NCBI GenBank assembly: GCA_016787565.1
Contig: JAEUUG010000003.1
Coordinates: 62,001-126,000 of the forward strand
Reading direction: 5' to 3'
DNA length: 64,000 bases
DNA from: Cyclobacteriaceae bacterium
GTDB lineage: Bacteria > Bacteroidota > Bacteroidia > Cytophagales > Cyclobacteriaceae
Part shown: piece by piece, positions 52,828 to 61,213 of the stretch
Numbering within the stretch: the stretch's first letter is position 1
Layout: the number at the start of each line of letters is the position of its first letter
Program-made: the position numbers and the translations under genes
Notes under the pieces: generated by a model
Seen by the model: the letters and a program-made list of their open reading frames with translations, nothing else
What the model was told of the DNA's origin: nothing
Databases searched by the model: none

Positions 52828-54813
52828 ATGAAAAAGTTTACCTATTTATTTTTCTCATTCATTCTCTCCACCACTTTTATTCAGGCTCAGGATCACGGTT
52901 TTCCATTTGGCAGGATCACATACACTGAGCTGAATATGAACACATACGCCCTTGACACTGCGGCAGCTGCGGTTGTACTCGAGGAATTTGGTGAGGCGTA
53001 TATTGACAACGGTGGTAATCATAACCTTATTTTTGAGCGCCATCTTAAAATAAAAATTCTCAAGCAAGCCGGAACCAGTCAGGCTGATTTCGCCATATTT
53101 CTTTATAAGCAGGATAACTCCGATACTAACCGGGAGCGCATACGATCAGTCGTAGCATCTTCCTTTAATATTGAAAACAATACCATTCGGGAAGTTAAAC
53201 TGGATGCTAAAAGTATTTTCAAAGAGAATGTAAACAAGTATTATGATGCTACGAAGTTTGCCATTCCCAATGTGCGGGTGGGTAGTGTGATTGAAGTTCA
53301 CTATGTACTTGAATCGCCCTTCATTTTTAATTTCAGAACATGGGAATTCCAATCTGATATTCCTAAAGTGAGCAGTGAATACTGGGCAACCATACCGGGA
53401 AACTATGTTTATAACATGTCCTTAAAGGGATTTTTAAAACTCTCCAAGAATGAAAACGAACTGGTAAAAAATTGCTTCGAGCCAGGTGGGGGCAATAAAG
53501 CTGATTGTGCACGCTATAAATTCGGCATGAAGAATATACCTGCTTTTACGGAGGAAGATTTCATGACGGCAAAATCGAATTTCATTTCGGCCATCAATTT
53601 TGAGTTATCGGAAGTTAAGATGTTCTCAGGAGGAACAAATAAAGTTACAAAGGAATGGAAAGATGCTGAGGATGAGTTGCGCAAGAATGATAAATTCGGA
53701 GTTCAGTTGAAGCGGGGTAAGGATATCGTTGAGGGCCATGTTTCATCTGTTATTGAAGGGGAATCTGATCCATTGCGTAAGGCAAGCAAAATATATGATT
53801 TCATCAAGTTTTGGTACCAGTGGGATGAAGTCTACGGCAAGTACAGTGAGTTCGGAATTAAGAAAGCATTTGCCGAAAAAAAGGGTAATGTCGGGGATAT
53901 TAACCTGTCCCTGATAGCGGCTCTACGGTATGCCGGGTTTAAGGTTGATCCGGTTATTCTTTCCACGCGCGAAAACGGTTTGCCAATAGAACTCCACCCC
54001 GTTATTAGTGATTTCAATTATGTTATTGCAAAACTGAACCTGGAAGACAAATCCTATCTGCTGGATGCAACCGATGATTTTCTTCCCTTTGGCATGTTGC
54101 CAGAGCGATGTATCAATGGCAATGGAAGGGTATTAGGCGAAAAAGAATCTTCCTGGGTAGAACTGAAACCAACCGACAAGGCTAAAGAATTATCACAACT
54201 CAATCTAAAGTTAGATAAGGAAGGGAAAATATCAGGAACCATTCTACGCACCTACATGGGGTATAGTGCAGTAAAAAAACGGAAACGTATCCATGGCTTC
54301 AGTAATGAGCAGGCTTATGTGGATGATTTAAATAATAACTGGCACGACATCGATATTAAAAAGTTTGAACTGAAGAATCTCGATGATTTGAGCAAACCAT
54401 TGGCTGAATCTTTTGAGGTGGTTATGGATGCCTATGATGGCTTACCTAACCAGGCTTTGTTCAACCCCTTTATTCTGGGTAAATGGAACAAAGGTCAGAA
54501 TCCTTTCCGCTCACCTGAGCGGTTGTATCCTGTAGATTTTGGAGTTCCTCTGGAAGAGACACTGATCCTGAACCTGGAATTACCGGAGGGTATTGAGGTT
54601 ACGGAATTGCCCGAAAATTTAGCGTTGGGTTTACCAAACTCCGGTGGCCGGTACATTTATCAGGTGACCGTTGCCGGTAATAAACTCATGGCCAACAATT
54701 CGTTGGTCATCGCCCGAACCGTGTACTCTTCCGCTGAATATCACTATTTGAAAGAACTTTTTAACCGAATTGTTTATGCCCAGAATATCGATCTGGTTTT
54801 CAAACGAAAGTGA
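52828..54813 (+). CDS. DUF3857 transglutaminase-like exported protein
   Basis: A 661-residue exported protein (signal peptide about 1-20, ending IQAQ). The N-terminal half (about 40-230) matches DUF3857, with YTLDTAAAAVVLEEFGEAY-like opening sequence and KLDAKSIFKENVNKYYD. The middle holds a transglutaminase-like domain (about 300-430) where KIYDFIKFWYQWDEVYGKYS is followed by GNVGDINLSLIAALRYAGF, in which the usual catalytic Cys is replaced by Ile or Asn, so it is probably not an active transglutaminase. The end resembles DUF3858. It may be a periplasmic peptidase relative with lost activity. Transcribed alone. Confidence 0.82.
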   Translation: MKKFTYLFFSFILSTTFIQAQDHGFPFGRITYTELNMNTYALDTAAAAVVLEEFGEAYIDNGGNHNLIFERHLKIKILKQAGTSQADFAIFLYKQDNSDTNRERIRSVVASSFNIENNTIREVKLDAKSIFKENVNKYYDATKFAIPNVRVGSVIEVHYVLESPFIFNFRTWEFQSDIPKVSSEYWATIPGNYVYNMSLKGFLKLSKNENELVKNCFEPGGGNKADCARYKFGMKNIPAFTEEDFMTAKSNFISAINFELSEVKMFSGGTNKVTKEWKDAEDELRKNDKFGVQLKRGKDIVEGHVSSVIEGESDPLRKASKIYDFIKFWYQWDEVYGKYSEFGIKKAFAEKKGNVGDINLSLIAALRYAGFKVDPVILSTRENGLPIELHPVISDFNYVIAKLNLEDKSYLLDATDDFLPFGMLPERCINGNGRVLGEKESSWVELKPTDKAKELSQLNLKLDKEGKISGTILRTYMGYSAVKKRKRIHGFSNEQAYVDDLNNNWHDIDIKKFELKNLDDLSKPLAESFEVVMDAYDGLPNQALFNPFILGKWNKGQNPFRSPERLYPVDFGVPLEETLILNLELPEGIEVTELPENLALGLPNSGGRYIYQVTVAGNKLMANNSLVIARTVYSSAEYHYLKELFNRIVYAQNIDLVFKRK

Positions 54814-54993
54814 ATTATAAATTCACTCCTTCGCATATAACATGAGTGTTGTCAGATACCTTTCAATTTTAGTCTATTCCTTTATCGGCTTCTTGTAACA
54901 CTAGACGGAATATTTGCCTCTTCAAATAGAATGGTTAGGCGATGGTGGATGGATGACGTATGTTTACGCAGCTCATTTGTTAACCTGGCTCAT

Positions 54994-55593
54994 ATGCGAA
55001 ACATTCTTTTTTTAATCGCCATCATGGCGTCTCTTTCTGGCATGGCTCAAATTCCTGCGGATGCATTGACAAAAGACAACAAATCCCTTCCGGAACGATA
55101 CTACATCTTAAAATCGAAATCACAATCCTACAATGATTATAAAGTAATCAAGGAGGTACTGTTAGATGGTATGTGGCGCCTTATTATGGATTCGGTAGCG
55201 GCTCAGAAAGCATCCATCCATCAAGCTGAGACAAACATTGCAGCACTGCAAGCGGATATTGAAGGTTTAAAAACCAACTTATCGGAAAAAGATAAAGTAA
55301 TGGAGGATATGGAACACGACAGTACGCATATTGACGTAGTTGGTATCCCTTTTCATAAGGCCACTTTTGTAAGTTTGGCGGGGATCATCATAGCTGGATT
55401 GATCATTGGAATTTTGGTAGTGGTCGCGCGTCTGAAATTGCAACATAAATCACTCAGCGAAAAGAGCCTTGCATTGAATGCGCTGACGCATGAATTTGAT
55501 GATTACCGTCATCGTGCGATGGAAAAACAAACCAAGCTCTCGCGTGAGCTTCAGGATGAACGTAACAAACTATACGGTTTACGCAGTTCGTAA
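54994..55593 (+). CDS. Coiled-coil membrane protein of unknown function (199 aa)
   Basis: I chose the ATG at 54994 because it begins a signal peptide (about 1-19, SGMAQ|I); the frame is open back to 54931. A coiled coil lies at about 69-105 (IHQAETNIAALQADIEGLK), then one transmembrane helix at 125-146, and a second charged helical stretch to the end. No catalytic motif is visible and no family is recognised. The topology suggests an envelope spacer or sensor protein. It is convergent with the GH16 gene, whose stop is two bases further. Confidence 0.65.
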   Translation: MRNILFLIAIMASLSGMAQIPADALTKDNKSLPERYYILKSKSQSYNDYKVIKEVLLDGMWRLIMDSVAAQKASIHQAETNIAALQADIEGLKTNLSEKDKVMEDMEHDSTHIDVVGIPFHKATFVSLAGIIIAGLIIGILVVVARLKLQHKSLSEKSLALNALTHEFDDYRHRAMEKQTKLSRELQDERNKLYGLRSS

Positions 55594-55594
55594 T

Positions 55595-56383
55595 TTATTG
55601 GTAGACCCGAACATACTCTACTTCCATTCGCTGCGGCCAGATGGAATCATCAATACCTTCTTTGCCTCCCCAGTTTCCGCCCACAGCAATATTCATGATC
55701 AGGTGAAAACGCTGATCGAAGGGCCATCCTTCAAAATTATCTTTCGGGTCACGGATTACGGTGTGGTACAGATTTTCATCTACAAAGAAATCAATCTTGT
55801 CTTTTTGCCAGTCGATGGCATACACATGAAATTCATCCTGGCAATCCGGTATGCTGATCTTTCCTTCTTTTTGTGTTTGCTTCATATGATTGTATGCTTC
55901 AGTATGAATAGTTCCATGTATTACTCCTGGATCGTAGCCAACATGTTCCATAATATCAATTTCACCACTGGCCGGCCAGCCACCATATTTCCAATCGGTG
56001 GAAAGCATCCAGATGGCCGGCCAGGTTCCCTTACCGGAAGGAAGCTTAGCCTTAACTTCTATTCGGCCATAAAGCCAATCACCTTTTAGCTTTGATACGA
56101 TTCGTGTTGATGTGTAGGGTTTTCCTCCCAATGAATCCCGATGCGCTTCAATAATCAATCTTCCATTTTCAGCTCGAACATTTTTCAATGCACGGGTATA
56201 GTATTGCTGTTCATTGTTGCCCCATCCGCAATTATTCGGACAGCCATCACCCAGATCGTAATTCCATTTGGTGGAATCCGGACTTCCTGCATAATCGAAT
56301 TCATCTGACCAAACGAGTTTTGATTTTGGTGTACAGGAAAGAAGTACTAGTCCTGCAAGGCAGGTGAACAACATATTTTTCAT
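55595..56383 (-). CDS. GH16 glycosyl hydrolase lipoprotein (laminarinase-like)
   Basis: A 262-residue lipoprotein. The lipobox ends LVLLSC (Cys17), so it should be on the outer membrane or cell surface. The beta-jelly-roll contains the catalytic EIDIME (141-146; Glu141, Asp143, Glu146) and the usual FDYAGSPDSTKWNYDLGDG opening and VIHGTIHTEAYN segment. These are typical of the laminarinase (beta-1,3-glucanase) subgroup. It has no carbohydrate-binding module and no SusC/SusD genes nearby. It is likely a monocistronic surface or periplasmic glucanase. Confidence 0.92.
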   Translation of the reverse strand: MKNMLFTCLAGLVLLSCTPKSKLVWSDEFDYAGSPDSTKWNYDLGDGCPNNCGWGNNEQQYYTRALKNVRAENGRLIIEAHRDSLGGKPYTSTRIVSKLKGDWLYGRIEVKAKLPSGKGTWPAIWMLSTDWKYGGWPASGEIDIMEHVGYDPGVIHGTIHTEAYNHMKQTQKEGKISIPDCQDEFHVYAIDWQKDKIDFFVDENLYHTVIRDPKDNFEGWPFDQRFHLIMNIAVGGNWGGKEGIDDSIWPQRMEVEYVRVYQ

Positions 56384-56468
56384 GATGTAACTTTTGGTCT
56401 GTGAAAATAGGCAGGATTTTTACAGCATTGTTATGAATGGTTTAAAAAGTGTGTAAGCGCAGGTTCAA

Positions 56469-56499
56469 TTGTAATAGCGCATGAAAAGTTTTACTTTAT
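56469..56499 (+). promoter_or_regulatory. Possible promoter of the second ECF sigma operon
   Basis: TTG at 56469-56471, a 20-base spacer, then TACTTTAT at 56492-56499, two mismatches to TAnnTTTG. The spacing is right but the -7 match is imperfect, as expected if transcription is partly auto-controlled by the ECF factor. Weak evidence. Confidence 0.35.
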
Positions 56500-56518
56500 T
56501 CGTAACCTTCATCAAAAG

Positions 56519-57109
56519 ATGAAGTTACCCCCTTTGAAACCTTCATATCCGGATTTGGAATCAATTTCAGACAATACCTTAATGCTTAAGGTAAAAGATG
56601 GCGACCTTGATAAGCTGGGCTTACTTTTCGAGCGCTATAAGAAGCCGTTGTATGGTTTCTTTTATGGCCTAAACAAGAATGGTGAGATCAGCGAAGACCT
56701 GGTTCAAAATGTATTTTACAGAATTTTGAAGTATCGGTATCTCTTCCGAGGAGAGGGTGATTTCAGAACCTGGATGTTTCACATTGCGCGGAATGTGAAC
56801 CATGATCACTACCGGAAAAACAAAATGCAGGGAAAGGACTCGTTGGAAAACTGGCAGGACAGGTTGAGCACGCACGAAAACCGGTCTACCGAAATGCAGC
56901 AGGATGAAGCGATGCAGCTTCTCAACATGGCCATGGCCAGGTTGCCGATGGATGTCCGGGAGGTTCTTCTGCTCAGTAAATTTCAGGAGCTCAAGTACAA
57001 GGAAATTGGTACCCTGCTGGGCTGTTCGGAAGGTGCGGTGAAAGTAAAAGTATTTCGCGCATTGCGCGACCTGAAAGAAGTGTACCTCCATTTGGAAAAA
57101 AATTCGTGA
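56519..57109 (+). CDS. ECF-type RNA polymerase sigma factor
   Basis: A 196-residue sigma-70 family factor. Region 2 lies near 20-100 (LGLLFERYKKPLYGFFYGL, DLVQNVFYRILKYRYLF, FRTWMFHIARNVNHDHYRK) and region 4 near 128-185 (MARLPMDVREVLLLSKFQEL, KYKEIGTLLGCSEGAVKVKVFRAL). It has no N-terminal region 1.1, as expected for ECF factors. It is followed 18 bases later by a membrane HEAT-repeat protein and two DUF4097 genes, which form an operon. Confidence 0.9.
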   Translation: MKLPPLKPSYPDLESISDNTLMLKVKDGDLDKLGLLFERYKKPLYGFFYGLNKNGEISEDLVQNVFYRILKYRYLFRGEGDFRTWMFHIARNVNHDHYRKNKMQGKDSLENWQDRLSTHENRSTEMQQDEAMQLLNMAMARLPMDVREVLLLSKFQELKYKEIGTLLGCSEGAVKVKVFRALRDLKEVYLHLEKNS

Positions 57110-57127
57110 GCTGTAAAAAATGAGTTT

Positions 57128-57910
57128 ATGAAAAAGGAAAGAATTGATGCGTTGGTTTACAAGTATAATGGAGGCATTGCTTCTCCGCAGGAGTTGGCTG
57201 AGATTGAATCACTGCTGGAGGATGGACTTCTGGAAATTAATGCGCTTCAAGATGTTCAGGCCTTGGACGCGCAACTGGGTTCGGGTACAAGGCCATCACC
57301 CACTTCGCGGCTGGATAAAAACTTTTATGCGATGTTGCGAAAGGAAAGTAGAAGGAAACAATCTTTTTCATGGAAATTATTTTTTGCCTGGCCTGAAGTT
57401 GCACCGAAGCTGGCTTTTGGATCGGCTACATTAATCCTGGGATTAGCGATTGGTTTTTATTTCCGACCCGTCACAAAGGATCGTGATCAGATTCAATTGC
57501 TAAGTCAGCAGGTAAATGATCTCAAAGAAATCATAATGTTGACACTGTTAGAAAAGGAATCAGCTACGGATCGATTAAAGGCTGTTAGTCTTTCACAAGA
57601 AATGAAGCAGGCAAGTCAGCACGTGACAAGTGCTTTGCTTAAAACCCTGAATGAAGACGACAATGTAAATGTGCGGTTAGCTGCACTGGATGCGCTTCGC
57701 CAGTATGCCTTCGATAGCCAAGTCCGTGCTGAGCTTGTGCGTTCCATTTCCAGGCAGGATTCACCCCTTGTGCAAGTGGCCCTGGCTGAACTGATGACAG
57801 CTCTTCAAGAAAAATCATCGGTGAAGGAACTGGAAAGAATTCTTCATAATGAACGAACGCCATCGGATGTGAAAAATAAAATCAAAAAAAGTATTGACGT
57901 TTTAACTTAA
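57128..57910 (+). CDS. Single-pass membrane protein with HEAT repeats, coupled to an ECF sigma factor
   Basis: A 260-residue protein. The N-terminal 1-90 segment is cytoplasmic and charged (MKKERIDALVYKYNGGIASP) and resembles the region of anti-sigma factors that binds sigma. Residues 95-113 form one transmembrane helix. The periplasmic part (about 145-258) consists of alpha-helical HEAT-like repeats (NVRLAALDALRQYAFDSQVR, SPLVQVALAELMTALQEKSS). Position and topology suggest an anti-sigma factor with a HEAT sensing domain, although no ZAS zinc motif is visible. It is 18 bases after sigma, and its stop overlaps the next start (TAATG). Confidence 0.72.
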   Translation: MKKERIDALVYKYNGGIASPQELAEIESLLEDGLLEINALQDVQALDAQLGSGTRPSPTSRLDKNFYAMLRKESRRKQSFSWKLFFAWPEVAPKLAFGSATLILGLAIGFYFRPVTKDRDQIQLLSQQVNDLKEIIMLTLLEKESATDRLKAVSLSQEMKQASQHVTSALLKTLNEDDNVNVRLAALDALRQYAFDSQVRAELVRSISRQDSPLVQVALAELMTALQEKSSVKELERILHNERTPSDVKNKIKKSIDVLT

Positions 57911-58803
57911 TGATGATGAAACTTAAAATAGTATTGATAGCATTTGGTTTACTCCCACTCATAGGCGTTGCTCAAGAGCATACTGAAAAAATAAGCCGCG
58001 AGTTTACATTTGAAAATATGAGTACAACCAATACGCTGATGATCGCCAACATCAATGGTAAGATAAAGGTGGAGGGTTATGATGGGGAAAGGATTATCCT
58101 GGAACTTACCCGGACGATCAAGGCTAAAACTGAAACCAGACTTGAAAAAGGAAAGAAGGAAATTCAACTAGGAATTATTGACCGTGCCGATAGTATCATT
58201 TTGTTTGTCCACGGGCCATGTAACGATTTTGGCAGGGTGCGCAACAAAGTTGGTGACAACGCAGCAACATGGGGCTATAACGGCAACAACGCGAGCAAGC
58301 ACTGTGAGCAGGGATATGATTACACAACGGATTTTGTTGTGAAAGTGCCCCGGTCAGTTCATCTAAACCTGAGTACCATTAACGAAGGAAATGTGGTAGC
58401 TGAACGCACCACTGGGATTGTACACGCAGACAATATTAATGGAAGCATCTCGCTTAAAAACCTGACACAGGAATCAACTGCCAGCACCATTAATGGTGAT
58501 ATTGACATTGAATATGATCGGAATCCGGAAAAAGACTGCAGGTTTTATTCACTCAATGGTAACATCAACGCCTGGTTTCAAAAAGGCCTGGCTGTTAACC
58601 TGAGTTTTGAGAGTTTTAATGGCGGTTTTTTTACAAACCTAGATAAAATTGAATCGCTGCCAGTGAAAGTAGAAAAATTCTCCGGTGGTGAGGGAATTAA
58701 ATTCAAAGTAGCGGGTAATCGTTACAAGGTTGGTTCGGGTGGTCCGTTGCTCGACTTTGAGACCTTTAATGGAAATGTTTACCTGAAAGAAAGATCAAAC
58801 TAG
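57910..58803 (+). CDS. DUF4097 beta-repeat exported protein (first of a pair)
   Basis: A 297-residue exported protein (signal peptide about 1-22, GVAQ). Three ATGs in a row precede it; I use the first at 57910. The mature part is a beta-helix or beta-sheet repeat of the DUF4097 family, with repeated ANINGKIKVEGYDGERIIL, DNINGSISLKNL and INGDIDIEYD motifs, where the Asn-Gly turns recur about every 20 residues. A Cys pair is in the middle. Function is unknown; such proteins often follow ECF sigma/anti-sigma genes in Bacteroidota. Translationally coupled to the HEAT protein (overlap of one base). Confidence 0.82.
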   Translation: MMMKLKIVLIAFGLLPLIGVAQEHTEKISREFTFENMSTTNTLMIANINGKIKVEGYDGERIILELTRTIKAKTETRLEKGKKEIQLGIIDRADSIILFVHGPCNDFGRVRNKVGDNAATWGYNGNNASKHCEQGYDYTTDFVVKVPRSVHLNLSTINEGNVVAERTTGIVHADNINGSISLKNLTQESTASTINGDIDIEYDRNPEKDCRFYSLNGNINAWFQKGLAVNLSFESFNGGFFTNLDKIESLPVKVEKFSGGEGIKFKVAGNRYKVGSGGPLLDFETFNGNVYLKERSN

Positions 58804-58823
58804 TCCCTATAAGTATAAAGCCA

Positions 58824-59639
58824 ATGAAAAAAAATTGTTCAATACTAGTACTTGTGCTGGTGGCCATGATGGTAACTATCGCCAGTTTGAAAGCTCAAGG
58901 TACAAATGAGTTTACTGTTCCCTTAAGCGATCCGGCCAAACGGGGGCGCTTAAAGGCGCAACTGAATTACGGTTCGATTACAGTTAAGGGTACCGGACGA
59001 AAGGATGTGTTGGTCAAGTATTCAGCCATGAAAGAAGGAAGTGATTCAAAATCAGAATCCAAAGATGGATTAAAACGAATTGGTGGAGGAGGAATTGATC
59101 TTGAGGCCAGTGAAAACAGTAACACCATTCGGATAAAGTCCGATTCATGGAATACGAAAATGATGCTGGAAATTGAAGTGCCATCCGGTTTTGATTTGGA
59201 GGTAAGTACGTATAATGATGGTGATCTTACCATAACCAATATTCAGGGCGACTTGGAATTAAAAAACTACAATGGCGAAATCAAAGCATTGAATATATCC
59301 GGTTCGGTGGTGGCCACTACATTTAATGGGGATGTTAAGGTTTCTTTTGATAAGGTAAAGGAAAACACCCCAATGTCTTTCTCTACCTTTAATGGTGATG
59401 TTGACCTGTCGCTCCCATCAACGGTGAAGACTTCATTAAAGATGAAGACTGAACAAGGCGATATCTATACAGGCTTTGATGTTACGATTGTATCATCCAA
59501 TCCGGTGCAACAAAAGGATACAAAATCAGGAACATTTAAACTCGTGGTAGATGAATGGAAGCGTGCTGAGGTAAATGGCGGTGGACCAGAATTTACCATG
59601 CAGAATTATAATGGTAATATTTATGTGCGAAAGAAATAG
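58824..59639 (+). CDS. DUF4097 beta-repeat exported protein (second of a pair)
   Basis: A 271-residue exported protein (signal peptide about 1-25, SLKAQ). It shares the Asn-Gly turn pattern with the previous gene (LTITNIQGDLELKNYNGEIK, TFNGDVKVSFDK, STFNGDVDLSLPS, MQNYNGNIYVRKK), so the two are paralogues from an old duplication. It has a polar Gly/Ser-rich region near 75-95 (KRIGGGGIDLEASENSNTI). It lies 20 bases after the first, at the end of the operon, and the terminator follows. Confidence 0.82.
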   Translation: MKKNCSILVLVLVAMMVTIASLKAQGTNEFTVPLSDPAKRGRLKAQLNYGSITVKGTGRKDVLVKYSAMKEGSDSKSESKDGLKRIGGGGIDLEASENSNTIRIKSDSWNTKMMLEIEVPSGFDLEVSTYNDGDLTITNIQGDLELKNYNGEIKALNISGSVVATTFNGDVKVSFDKVKENTPMSFSTFNGDVDLSLPSTVKTSLKMKTEQGDIYTGFDVTIVSSNPVQQKDTKSGTFKLVVDEWKRAEVNGGGPEFTMQNYNGNIYVRKK

Positions 59640-59657
59640 CACCTTTGCTTGATTCTT

Positions 59658-59693
59658 AAAAAAGTGAGCATGTTTTCGGTATGCTCACTTTTT
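59658..59693 (+). terminator. Terminator of the second ECF operon
   Basis: A perfect 13-bp stem (AAAAAGTGAGCAT with ATGCTCACTTTTT) with a ten-base loop, ending in a T run. It comes 18 bases after the stop of the second DUF4097 gene. Confidence 0.88.
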
Positions 59694-59896
59694 GTTTGTG
59701 TCAATTTGGTTACAACAGAGTCCCGAAGCCGAGACACCTCTAAGCCATTATTATTTTCTGTTACGAGGAAGATTTTTTCGTGCTTAACAATATTTCAGGA
59801 ATACTTAAAAAGCATGCAAAACACCCTGCTTATCGATGTTTTTATGAAGTTCCTATATTCCTAAAACGATTGAGGTAAAAAAAACGGTAATCCGGG
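59694..59896. other. Intergenic region without recognised gene
   Basis: Between the terminator at 59693 and the fba promoter at 59897 I see no coding frame of quality, no repeat and no RNA motif. The 71-codon frame at 59649 overlaps the terminator and looks random in composition. Confidence 0.5.
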
Positions 59897-59925
59897 TTGG
59901 ATTATGATTGATGCCTGTAACTTTG
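59897..59925 (+). promoter_or_regulatory. Predicted promoter of fba
   Basis: TTG at 59897-59899, an 18-base spacer, then a perfect TAACTTTG at 59918-59925, 36 bases before the ATG at 59962. Confidence 0.6.
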
Positions 59926-59961
59926 TCAACCATTTATTTTACACCATAAACCTTTAAGTCA

Positions 59962-61035
59962 ATGTCAAAATATAGCGCTGGCGTACTCTTCGGAGATGAA
60001 TTACAATCTTTGTATGATGATGCCAAGAAAAACAAATTCGCATTACCGGCAGTCAATGTGGTCGGTACCAATTCAATAAACTTTGTTCTCGAAACAGCCC
60101 GTAAAGTAAACTCTCCTGTTATTATTCAATTCAGTAACGGAGGAGCTCAATTTATTGCCGGTAAGGGCATGCCGAATGATGCTTTGCAAGCCAATATTTC
60201 CGGAGCCATTAGTGGTGCCTTACACGTTCATAATGTTGCCAAATATTATGGTGTTCCGGTGGTGCTTCATACCGATCACGCAGCAAAAAAATGGTTGCCC
60301 TGGATTGACGGACTCATCACCGCTGGTGAAGAATATAAAGCTAAAAATGGTAAGCCCCTGTTCAGTTCGCATATGCTGGATTTGAGTGAAGAACCGTTGC
60401 ATGAGAATGTTGAAATATCCGTTGAGTTTTTTAAGCGGATGAACGCACTCGGCATGAGCATTGAAATCGAGCTTGGTGTTACCGGAGGTGAAGAAGATGG
60501 TGTTGATAATTCCGGGGTGGAAAATTCTAAACTGTATACCCAGCCTGAAGAAGTCTATACCGCCTATCAGGAATTGAGTAAAGTTGGAAGCCGTTTTACC
60601 ATTGCTGCATCGTTTGGTAATGTGCACGGTGTATATAGTCCGGGTAATGTTGAGTTGCGTCCTGATATCCTCAAGAATAGTCAGGAGTTCATAGCCGGAA
60701 AGCTTGGATTAGCGTCCAGCGATAAGCCCGTTTATTTTGTTTTCCACGGAGGAAGCGGGTCACCTAAAAATCAAATCAGCGAAACGCTGAATTATGGTGT
60801 GATCAAAATGAATATCGATACCGATATGCAATGGTCATTCTGGGAAGGCGTATTGAATTACTACAAGAAAAATCAGGATTTCCTTCAGGGTCAGTTGGGT
60901 AATCCAGAAGGAGCTGAGAAGCCTAATAAAAAATACTACGATCCACGGGTTTGGTTACGAAAGGGCGAAGAGCAATCCATCAAGCGATTGGAAGAAGCGT
61001 TTACCGACCTGAACTGCATCGGCAAAAATGCCTGA
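59962..61035 (+). CDS. fbaA: Class II fructose-bisphosphate aldolase
   Basis: A 357-residue zinc-dependent aldolase of the class IIA (E. coli FbaA-like) type, splitting fructose 1,6-bisphosphate into triose phosphates. Zinc-binding His residues are in VVLHTDHAAKKWLPW (about 108-122), the catalytic and metal motif is IEIELGVTGGEEDGVDN (about 173-188), and FVFHGGSGS and NIDTDMQW bind phosphate. The length matches class IIA enzymes. It is a single gene with its own promoter and a long perfect terminator. Confidence 0.96.
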   Translation: MSKYSAGVLFGDELQSLYDDAKKNKFALPAVNVVGTNSINFVLETARKVNSPVIIQFSNGGAQFIAGKGMPNDALQANISGAISGALHVHNVAKYYGVPVVLHTDHAAKKWLPWIDGLITAGEEYKAKNGKPLFSSHMLDLSEEPLHENVEISVEFFKRMNALGMSIEIELGVTGGEEDGVDNSGVENSKLYTQPEEVYTAYQELSKVGSRFTIAASFGNVHGVYSPGNVELRPDILKNSQEFIAGKLGLASSDKPVYFVFHGGSGSPKNQISETLNYGVIKMNIDTDMQWSFWEGVLNYYKKNQDFLQGQLGNPEGAEKPNKKYYDPRVWLRKGEEQSIKRLEEAFTDLNCIGKNA

Positions 61036-61090
61036 TACGGTATACAAGGTCGTTAGGTGACCTGAACCTGATCAGCGTTATTGTTGAGTA

Positions 61091-61136
61091 AAGAAGCCGG
61101 CCCTTGAGCATTGCTCAAGGGCCGGCTTCTTTTTTT
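61091..61136 (+). terminator. Strong terminator after fba
   Basis: An unusually long, perfect stem (AAGAAGCCGGCCCTTGAGCA pairing with its complement) followed by T residues. It is the strongest hairpin in the window. Confidence 0.93.
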
Positions 61137-61213
61137 ATAGGATAGTGGTATAATGAAGCAAATATTTATATTTCGTAAATAATATTTCCGTAAACCATCA
61201 ACCACACCGGCCT

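Noticed and set aside
54842-54898. 18-codon frame between DUF3857 and the coiled-coil gene
   Set aside because: Too short and without a supporting promoter; could be chance.
55490-56089. 199-codon plus-strand frame over the GH16 gene
   Set aside because: Antisense to GH16, whose catalytic EIDIME is intact; the sequence is a shadow.
59649-59864. 71-codon frame after the second DUF4097 gene
   Set aside because: It overlaps a perfect terminator and its composition is random; no start signal of quality.
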